The notes below the pieces were generated by a model, which was given only the letters and a program-made list of their open reading frames with translations, searched no databases and was not told the DNA's origin. 5,070 nt of DNA from Hyphomicrobiales bacterium (lineage in GTDB: Bacteria > Pseudomonadota > Alphaproteobacteria > Rhizobiales > Aestuariivirgaceae). The stretch lies in contig JALSNA010000073.1 of the NCBI GenBank assembly GCA_026987255.1, positions 1-5,070 on the forward strand, written 5' to 3'. The first letter of the stretch is position 1, and each line of letters begins with the position of its first letter. Positions 1-5,070 of the stretch are shown here, piece by piece. The position numbers and the translations under genes are program-made.

Positions 1-1098
1 CATCAGCCGCTCGATGTAATTGCGCAGCTGGCGCACGTTGCCCGGCCAGTCACGCGATTGCAGCAGCGCCATGGTCTCCCCGGACAATCTGCGCGGCGGC
101 TGGCCCGAGGCGCGCGAATAGCTGGCGATGAAATGCTCCACGAGAGCCGGGATGTCCTCGCGCCGCTCGGCCAGGGAGGGCACGGTGACCGGCACCACCG
201 CAAGGCGGTGGTAGAGGTCCTCGCGAAAGGCCTTGCGGGCGATCAGTTCGGTGAGCGGCCGGGATGTGGAGGAGATGATGCGCACATCCACCTTGACCGG
301 GGTGGCGCCGCCGACCCGCAGGAAGGTCTGATCCACCAGCACCCGCAGCACCTTGCCCTGGGTTTCCAGCGGCATGTCGGAGACCTCGTCGATATAGAGG
401 GTGCCGCCGTGGGCCTCTTCCAGCTTGCCGGTGATGCGCCCCGTGCCATTGCCCTCGAGGCCGAAGAGCTCCGTCTCCATGCGCTCCGGCGACAGGGCGG
501 CAGCGGGCAGGATGACGAAGGGGCCATCGCGGCGCGCCGACCATTGATGCAGGGTGCGCGCCGTGAGCTCCTTGCCGGAGCCCATGGGGCCGGTGATGAG
601 CACCCGCGCATTGGTCGGGGCAATCTTTTTCAGGTTCTGTTTCAAGTGCTTCATGGCCAGCGAATCGCCCACCATTTCGCATTCCGCTCCGGAGCGCTCC
701 TTCAGATCGGTGTTCTCGCGGCGCAGGCGCGAGAGCTCCAGGGCGCGGTTGACCACCAGGATCAGGCGGTCGGCCTTGAAGGGCTTTTCGATATAGTCAT
801 GCGCACCCTTCTTGATGGCCGCCACCGCGGTTTCGATATTGCCATGGCCGGAGATGATGACCACCGGCAGATCCGGATGCTCCGCCTTGATGGCCTCCAG
901 CAGCTCCAGCCCGTCCATGCGCGATCCTTGCAGCCAGATGTCGAGCACCACCAGGGCGGGCTTGCGCGCCGCCATGGCCTTGAGGGCCGCGTCGCTGTCG
1001 CCCGCCAGGCGCGGCTCGAAGCCCTCGTCCTCCAGGATGCCGCCGATCAATTCGCGGATGTCGGCCTCGTCATCGACGATGAGAATGTCAGCATTCAT
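1..1098 (-). CDS. ntrX: NtrX, NtrC-family response regulator (3' end outside window)
   Basis: This is the cytoplasmic response regulator partnered with NtrY. The frame is open from the ATG at 1098 to the window edge, giving 366 residues. NtrX proteins are usually about 450-460 residues, so roughly 90 are missing, including the Fis-type helix-turn-helix. Residues 1-120 form the receiver: acidic pocket D9/D10, phospho-acceptor D53 (VVLDIW), S83 (IISGHG) and K105-P106. An AAA+ domain follows, with Walker A GPMGSGKE (170-177), ELFG (210-213), Walker B LYIDEV (234-239), FREDLYHRL (291-299) and the sensor II region WPGNVRQL (351-358). The L1 loop motif GAFTGA is absent: only 17 residues lie between ELFG and GGTL, against 21 in E. 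coli NtrC. Canonical sigma-54 activation is therefore unlikely. The start is supported by its 4-base overlap with the ntrY stop and by the receiver beginning at once (MNADILIVDDE). NtrC itself is less likely because of the L1 loop and the ntrY neighbour. Confidence 0.95.
   Translation of the reverse strand, partial: MNADILIVDDEADIRELIGGILEDEGFEPRLAGDSDAALKAMAARKPALVVLDIWLQGSRMDGLELLEAIKAEHPDLPVVIISGHGNIETAVAAIKKGAHDYIEKPFKADRLILVVNRALELSRLRRENTDLKERSGAECEMVGDSLAMKHLKQNLKKIAPTNARVLITGPMGSGKELTARTLHQWSARRDGPFVILPAAALSPERMETELFGLEGNGTGRITGKLEEAHGGTLYIDEVSDMPLETQGKVLRVLVDQTFLRVGGATPVKVDVRIISSTSRPLTELIARKAFREDLYHRLAVVPVTVPSLAERREDIPALVEHFIASYSRASGQPPRRLSGETMALLQSRDWPGNVRQLRNYIERLM
1095..1098 (-). 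promoter_or_regulatory. ntrY/ntrX ATGA stop-start overlap
   Basis: The ntrY stop TGA (1097-1095) and the ntrX start ATG (1098-1096) share the tetranucleotide ATGA. This arrangement usually means translational coupling, which would keep kinase and regulator levels linked. An AGAAGG stretch about 10 bases upstream of the ATG, inside the last ntrY codons, could act as the ribosome binding site, though its spacing is rather long. The overlap is read directly from the sequence; coupling is inferred. Confidence 0.85.
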
Positions 1099-3449
1099 GA
1101 TCCGGACGCCTTCTGCTTGGGGTCTTTGCCTTTTTCATCCGCGCTCTGCGCCGGTTGCGCCGCCAGCGACAGGGACATGGAGAGCGTGACCATGGCCCCC
1201 TGCCCGTCCGGGGCATCCTCCAGGCGGATGGAGCCGCCGTGCTCTTCCATGATGCGCTTGACGATGGCCAGGCCAAGGCCGGTGCCCTTCTCGCGGGTGG
1301 TCATGTAGGGTTCGGTCAGCCGGGCGCGGTTTTCCTTCGGCAGGCCGCGGCCATTGTCGATGACGCGGACATGGGCCATGGCGTCATCGGCAAAGACCTC
1401 GACGCGGATGCGGCCGGGCGGTTCGGGCGCCTTTTCCAGCCGCGCCTCGATGGATTCCCCGGCGTTCTTGACCAGGTTGGTCAGCGCCTGGGTGATCAGC
1501 CGCCGGTCGAAGGAAAACTCCAGCGGTTCATCGGGCAGATCCATCTCGAAATGGATATCCTCGCTGCTCACCCGTTGCAGCAGCAGGGCCTCCTTGACCA
1601 CCTGCACCAGGTCGTTGGGCTCCGGATGGGCCGAGGGCATGCGGGCGAAGGAGGAAAACTCGTCCACCATGCGGCCGATGTCGCCCACCTGGCGGATGAT
1701 GGTCTCGGTGCATTTCTCGAAGATGTCCGGCTTGTCGGTGATCTGGCGCAGGTAGCGCCGCTTGAGACGCTCGGCGGAGAGCTGGATGGGAGTCAGCGGG
1801 TTCTTGATCTCGTGGGCGATGCGCCGGGCGATGTCGGCCCAGGCGGCATTGCGCTGGGCGGTGAGCAGATCGGTGGTGTCATCGAAGGTGACGACATATC
1901 CGGCCACCTTGCCAGCGGCGCGCTCGGTGGTCACGCGCACCAGGAAGGTGCGCTCCTCGCCACCGCGCTCGAGGCTGACGTGGGCTTCCGCGAAGCCGGA
2001 TTTCTTGGTTCTGGCGCGCGCCAGGATGGCGGCCATCTCCGGCACCACTTCGGCCAGAGGCCGTCCGGTCAGGCTTTTTTCGTCCGCTTCCAGCAGGTTT
2101 TGCGCCGAGCGGTTGGCCAGGGTGATGCGCCCGGCCTTGTCCAGCCCCAGCACTCCGGCGGTGACACCGGCCAGCACCGCCTCCATGAAGCGGCGGCGCT
2201 CATCGAGCTGTTCATTGGCCGCCAGCAGCTCGGCCCTTTGGCTTTTCAGCTGCCGGGCCATCTGGTTGAAGGCGCGCAGCAGGGTTTCGATGTCGCCCGA
2301 TGTGCGCCCCACCGGCACCGAGACATCAAGATCGCCGCGCGCCATGCGCCTTGACGCCCCGATCAGCCCGGCCACAGGCTCAACCAGGCGGTCGGCGAAC
2401 CACAGGCCGAACCAGATGGCGGCAAGCAGAAAGATGAAGGTCACGCCGGCATACATGAGCGCGAAAGTGACCTGCAAGCCGAACCTTTGCGCCTTCAGGC
2501 GGGCGAACTCCTCGCGCTCGGCGCGCGCCTTGACCAGCTGCTTGAGCACGCTTTCATTCACCGCCCGGTAGGTATAGAGATAGCGCCCGCCGAAGTTCTC
2601 CAGCTTCTTGAGGGCGCGGATGATATTGTCGCCAGGCCCTGGCCCCATGACCAGGATCTTGCCCTTTTCGGCGGCATCGAAGGCGGCCGGCGGCGGGGCG
2701 CGGAAGGCGATTTTCGGGTTGGCCGTCACCGCCACGTCGAGCCTGCGGCGGGCGCGGTCTATGACATAGACGGCCGGCAGGCCGCGCACGGCGGCCAGCA
2801 TGGCCACGCGGCGGATGAAGGCATCGCGGTTCTCGTCGAAGAGCTTGCGGTTGCGTTCCAGATCCGAGGCCAGCCCGGCGATGTCCACCCTGGCCAGATC
2901 GGTCTTTTCCTGAATGTAGGTCTGGGCCACGTCGATGGAGCGGTCGACGATGGACTGGGTGCGCTTGGAAAACCAGGCATCCAGGCCGCGGTTGAGCGTC
3001 ACCGAGGCGAAAATGGCGACAATGACCGCCGGAACGATGGCAAAGAGCGACAACAGGGTGACGATGCGCCAATGCAGGGAGGCGCCGGCAATCTTGCGGC
3101 GTCTGGCGCGCACCAGTTGCAGCACCTGCCAGCCGATCAGCGCGGCGAGCAGGAAAACCATGGCGGCATTGAACCACAACAGGCGGGTCACAACCTGCTG
3201 GGTGGGGCGGATGGGGGTCAGGCCGGTGAGGATGGTATAGGTCGCAAGGCCGGAAAGAATGGCCATGACCACGAAGGCAAAGCCGATGCGCCCCGATCGC
3301 GGGCGGTGAAAGACGACGGGCCCAGGCTTTGCATCCGCCGCATCACGGGCCCCCGTTTCATGGGCGCGTGCACCCTCCTCCCCGCTTGCGGGAGCGGCGT
3401 CTTGTGCGCAGTGCGCGCCCTTGAGCGCGCCGGAGACATCCTGTTCCAT
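1095..3449 (-). CDS. ntrY: NtrY, membrane sensor histidine kinase
   Basis: NtrY is an inner-membrane histidine kinase that autophosphorylates and passes phosphate to NtrX. Residue numbers here count from the upstream ATG at 3536 (813 aa). The preferred start is Met30 at 3449 (784 aa), nearer the usual 720-780. An Ala-rich cytoplasmic tail precedes TM1 (83-106), TM2 (119-142) and TM3 (157-181). A periplasmic sensor region of about 170 residues (182-352) follows, then TM4 (356-380). Next come a HAMP linker (about 381-434), a PAS domain (about 446-560) and the DHp H-box with H575 (AHEIKNPLTP). The ATPase domain has an N-box (N687, N691), G1 DNGRGLP (727-733), F-box PYMTT (743-747) and G2 GTGLGLA (751-757). 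All catalytic motifs are intact. Met30 is preferred because codons 1-29 use ATA, TGT, GGA, AGA and TCA, unlike the GC-rich third positions downstream, and because an AGGG lies just before it. The gene overlaps ntrX, so the two are very likely co-transcribed. The periplasmic ligand is unknown; Brucella NtrY is reported to bind haem in its PAS domain. Confidence 0.95.
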   Translation of the reverse strand: MEQDVSGALKGAHCAQDAAPASGEEGARAHETGARDAADAKPGPVVFHRPRSGRIGFAFVVMAILSGLATYTILTGLTPIRPTQQVVTRLLWFNAAMVFLLAALIGWQVLQLVRARRRKIAGASLHWRIVTLLSLFAIVPAVIVAIFASVTLNRGLDAWFSKRTQSIVDRSIDVAQTYIQEKTDLARVDIAGLASDLERNRKLFDENRDAFIRRVAMLAAVRGLPAVYVIDRARRRLDVAVTANPKIAFRAPPPAAFDAAEKGKILVMGPGPGDNIIRALKKLENFGGRYLYTYRAVNESVLKQLVKARAEREEFARLKAQRFGLQVTFALMYAGVTFIFLLAAIWFGLWFADRLVEPVAGLIGASRRMARGDLDVSVPVGRTSGDIETLLRAFNQMARQLKSQRAELLAANEQLDERRRFMEAVLAGVTAGVLGLDKAGRITLANRSAQNLLEADEKSLTGRPLAEVVPEMAAILARARTKKSGFAEAHVSLERGGEERTFLVRVTTERAAGKVAGYVVTFDDTTDLLTAQRNAAWADIARRIAHEIKNPLTPIQLSAERLKRRYLRQITDKPDIFEKCTETIIRQVGDIGRMVDEFSSFARMPSAHPEPNDLVQVVKEALLLQRVSSEDIHFEMDLPDEPLEFSFDRRLITQALTNLVKNAGESIEARLEKAPEPPGRIRVEVFADDAMAHVRVIDNGRGLPKENRARLTEPYMTTREKGTGLGLAIVKRIMEEHGGSIRLEDAPDGQGAMVTLSMSLSLAAQPAQSADEKGKDPKQKASGS

Positions 3450-3453
3450 TCTG

Positions 3454-3457
3454 CCCT
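3454..3457 (-). promoter_or_regulatory. Candidate ribosome binding site for ntrY at the 3449 start
   Basis: AGGG within GGCAGGGCAGA lies 4 bases before the ATG at 3449. The match is partial and the spacing short. The alternatives are weaker: the ATG at 3536 is preceded only by TTGGGCGC, and the ATG at 3494 only by TTGGAATC. This site helps decide the start but is not strong by itself. Confidence 0.45.
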
Positions 3458-3492
3458 GCCGGAGTCCGTGGTGCGGCGTGAAAAACCGTTGC

Positions 3493-3498
3493 ATGATT
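3493..3498 (-). promoter_or_regulatory. Possible -10 element for ntrYX
   Basis: AATCAT on the minus strand matches four of six positions of TATAAT. It begins 11 bases downstream of the PhoB-box-like repeat, about the distance seen at PhoB-activated promoters, where the box replaces the -35 element. Transcription would then start near 3486 and leave a short leader of about 35-40 bases before the ATG at 3449. The hexamer alone is weak; it gains weight only from its position. Confidence 0.3.
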
Positions 3499-3509
3499 CC
3501 AACACCACT

Positions 3510-3527
3510 GTGACATATTTGTGACAG
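3510..3527 (-). promoter_or_regulatory. PhoB-box-like direct repeat upstream of ntrY
   Basis: The minus strand reads CTGTCACAAATATGTCAC. It contains two copies of TGTCACA (the second ending at 3509) whose starts are 11 bases apart, separated by AATA. The classical Pho box is CTGTCATAWAWCTGTCAY, and this site agrees at 16 of 18 positions; the mismatches are C for T at position 7 and A for C at position 12. OmpR/PhoB-family regulators bind such head-to-tail repeats with 11-base spacing. The site sits in the most AT-rich patch of the glmS-ntrY junction, between the glmS stop and the preferred ntrY start. PhoB is the best candidate by sequence. Another OmpR-family regulator such as ChvI is possible. 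Function is inferred. Confidence 0.55.
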
Positions 3528-3542
3528 GGCGTCCATGCGCCC
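3527..3542 (-). other. Small GC-rich inverted repeat after glmS
   Basis: GGGCG and CGCCC form a perfect 5-bp stem with a 6-base loop, 13 bases past the glmS stop codon. No U-tract follows on the minus strand, so it is not a convincing intrinsic terminator. The upstream ATG of ntrY (3536) falls inside the loop, and one arm shares a base with the PhoB-box-like repeat. It could slow transcription or protect the glmS 3' end, or it may be chance in GC-rich DNA. Confidence 0.25.
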
Positions 3543-3555
3543 AAGTCCGGGCTTT

Positions 3556-5070
3556 CTATTCCACTGTCACCGACTTGGCCAGATTGCGCGGCTGGTCGAC
3601 GTCGGTGCCGAGGAAAACAGCGGCGTGATAAGCTAAAAGCTGCACCGGAATGGCATAGAGGATGGGGGCGATGAATGGGTCGGCATCGGGCACGGCAATG
3701 GTCTGGAAGGTGTTGTGGCCATGGTCGCGGGCGCCGTCCTCATCGGTGATGAGCACGATGCGGGCGCCCCTGGCGGCCACCTCCTCCATGTTGGAGACCG
3801 TCTTGCCGAAAAGCCCGTCGCGCGGGGCGATGACCACCACCGGCAATCCTTCGTCGATGAGCGCGATGGGGCCGTGCTTGAGCTCGCCCGCGGCATAGCC
3901 CTCGGCGTGGATATAGGAGATTTCCTTCAGTTTCAGCGCCCCTTCCAGAGCGATGGGATAATTGATGCCGCGGCCCAGATAGAGAATGTCCCTGGAATGG
4001 GCGATGCCTTGCGCCACCTCCTCCATGTTGTCATTGAGCCGCAGGGCCCCGACGAGCTGGCGCGGCAGGCCGCTCATGGCATCGACCAGGCGCTTTTCCT
4101 CTTCGGCATCGATGGCTCCGCGGGCGCGCGCCACGGCGATGGCGAAGGCGGCGAGAACGGTGAGCTGACAGGTGAAGGCCTTGGTGGAGGCGACGCCGAT
4201 TTCCGGCCCGGCATAAGTGCGCAAGATGGCGTCGCTTTCGCGCGCGATGGTGGATTCGGGCACGTTGACCACCGCCAGGACCTTCTGCCCGCAGGACTTG
4301 CAATAGCGCAAGGCGGCCAGGGTATCGGCGGTCTCGCCCGATTGCGAGATGACCACTGACAGCCCGCCTTCGCGCAAGGGGGCCTCGCGATAGCGGAACT
4401 CGGAGGCGACGTCGATCTCCACCGGCAGACGGGCGATCCGCTCCAGCCAGTATTTGGCCACCATGCCGGCATAATAGGCGGTGCCGCAGGCGGTGATGGT
4501 GATGCGGTCCAGCCTGGCCGCATCGACGGGAAGCTCGGGGATACAGACCTTGCCGGCGTTGAAATCCAGATATTCGGCCATGGTGTGGCTGATGACTTCG
4601 GGCTGCTCGAAGATCTCCTTGGCCATGAAATGGCGGTATCCGCCCTTGTCCACCAGCAGGGCGGAAGTCTGGGTGAATTGCACGGGGCGGATGACCTGGC
4701 AGCCCGAGGCATCGATAATTTCCATGGCATCGCGCGACAGCACCACCATGTCGCCATCTTCCAGATAGGTGACGCGGTTGGTGAAGGGGGCAAGTGCGAT
4801 GGCATCGGATCCGAGGAACATCTCGCCCTCGCCATGGCCGACGGCCAGTGGCGAGCCGCGGCGCGCGCCGATGAGCAGATCCTCCTCGCCGCGGAAAAGA
4901 ATGGCGAAGGCGAAAGCCCCTTCCAATTGCTCAAGAGCCCGTGCAACCGCCTCCCTGGGTGGTGCGCCCTTCCGCATGTGATAATCGATCAGGCAGGCGG
5001 CGATTTCGGTGTCGGTGTCGGTGTTGAATTGCATGCCTTCGGCCTGCAGCCGGGCGCGCAATTCCTTGAA
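3556..5070 (-). CDS. glmS: Glutamine--fructose-6-phosphate aminotransferase, isomerizing (GlmS; 5' end outside window)
   Basis: GlmS is a cytoplasmic enzyme that converts fructose-6-phosphate and glutamine to glucosamine-6-phosphate and glutamate, the first committed step to UDP-GlcNAc for peptidoglycan and lipid A. The window holds 504 codons ending in TAG at 3558-3556. By alignment from memory with the E. coli enzyme, it opens near residue 104, just past the NGIIEN motif, so the catalytic Cys and about 103 residues are outside. The rest of the glutaminase domain (TDTEIAACLIDY, ARRGSPLAVG) runs to about 4660. The first SIS domain has ITACGTAYYAG (about 4510-4475), SQSGETADTL (about 4350-4320) and GVASTKAFT (about 4200-4170). 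The second SIS domain has the isomerase residues in ALEGALKLKEISYIHAE and ELKHG, equivalent to E. coli E481, K485, E488 and H504. The tail DVDQPRNLAKSVTVE carries the conserved C-terminal Lys. All visible catalytic features are intact and the projected length of about 607 is normal. The TTG at 5061 is an internal Leu codon, not a start. Confidence 0.97.
   Translation of the reverse strand, partial: FKELRARLQAEGMQFNTDTDTEIAACLIDYHMRKGAPPREAVARALEQLEGAFAFAILFRGEEDLLIGARRGSPLAVGHGEGEMFLGSDAIALAPFTNRVTYLEDGDMVVLSRDAMEIIDASGCQVIRPVQFTQTSALLVDKGGYRHFMAKEIFEQPEVISHTMAEYLDFNAGKVCIPELPVDAARLDRITITACGTAYYAGMVAKYWLERIARLPVEIDVASEFRYREAPLREGGLSVVISQSGETADTLAALRYCKSCGQKVLAVVNVPESTIARESDAILRTYAGPEIGVASTKAFTCQLTVLAAFAIAVARARGAIDAEEEKRLVDAMSGLPRQLVGALRLNDNMEEVAQGIAHSRDILYLGRGINYPIALEGALKLKEISYIHAEGYAAGELKHGPIALIDEGLPVVVIAPRDGLFGKTVSNMEEVAARGARIVLITDEDGARDHGHNTFQTIAVPDADPFIAPILYAIPVQLLAYHAAVFLGTDVDQPRNLAKSVTVE

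Noticed and set aside
58..1308. Long plus-strand open frame of 416 codons opposite ntrX and the end of ntrY
   Set aside because: It is a GC-rich antisense shadow. The minus strand encodes recognisable receiver and AAA+ motifs throughout, while this frame has an atypical composition rich in His, Gln, Gly and Arg and no recognisable domain.
1155..2354. Plus-strand open frame of 399 codons opposite ntrY
   Set aside because: It lies entirely antisense to the conserved kinase, PAS and HAMP regions of ntrY. It has no domain of its own and shows the same composition as other shadow frames.
2487..3524. Plus-strand open frame of 345 codons opposite the ntrY N-terminal half
   Set aside because: It is antisense to the transmembrane and periplasmic part of ntrY, shows no recognisable motif and is rich in Gly, Gln and His as expected of a shadow.
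3509..3526. CRP/FNR-type palindrome suggested by TGTGACA motifs on the plus strand
   Set aside because: The two TGTGACA copies are in the same orientation, not inverted, and their starts are 11 bases apart. This fits an OmpR/PhoB-family direct repeat rather than a CRP/FNR dyad.
3527..3556. Intrinsic terminator for glmS
   Set aside because: The only stems are 4-5 bp and no T-tract follows them on the minus strand.
3715..4359. Plus-strand open frame of 214 codons opposite glmS
   Set aside because: It is antisense to the highly conserved SIS domains of glmS and contains no independent coding evidence.
5059..5061. TTG as the start codon of glmS
   Set aside because: The frame stays open to the window edge with GlmS-like residues before it, and the N-terminal glutaminase region including the catalytic Cys would be missing. 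The gene simply continues beyond the window.

Overview
The window is a high-GC bacterial chromosomal segment carrying three genes in a row, all on the minus strand. In transcription order they are glmS (3' part only), ntrY (complete) and ntrX (5' part only). NtrY has four membrane segments followed by HAMP, PAS and a histidine-kinase core, and it overlaps an NtrC-like regulator that lacks GAFTGA. This pair is the alphaproteobacterial NtrYX signature. The order or genus cannot be fixed from this sequence.

Layout from high to low coordinates: 5070-3556 encodes the last 504 residues of glucosamine-6-phosphate synthase (GlmS), lacking about 103 N-terminal residues. A spacer runs from 3555 to 3450 when the preferred ntrY start is used. 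It holds a small GC hairpin and an 18-bp direct repeat (3527-3510) that closely resembles a PhoB box. ntrY follows at 3449-1095, with an alternative and less likely start at 3536. Its TGA overlaps the ATG of ntrX (ATGA at 1098-1095). ntrX runs off the left edge after the receiver domain and nearly all of the AAA+ domain, so its DNA-binding domain is not visible.

NtrY is expected to sense a signal at or near the membrane and pass phosphate from His575 (numbered from the 3536 start) to Asp53 of NtrX. GlmS makes glucosamine-6-phosphate, the entry point to peptidoglycan and lipid A precursors. The placement of an envelope-precursor gene just upstream of ntrYX is suggestive because NtrYX has been linked to envelope functions in some alphaproteobacteria. 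Co-regulation is inference only.

The gene content is ordinary core chromosome. I see no mobile element, CRISPR array, RNA gene or accessory system. The most interesting item is the possible PhoB-type operator in front of ntrYX, which would connect phosphate status to this regulatory pair.
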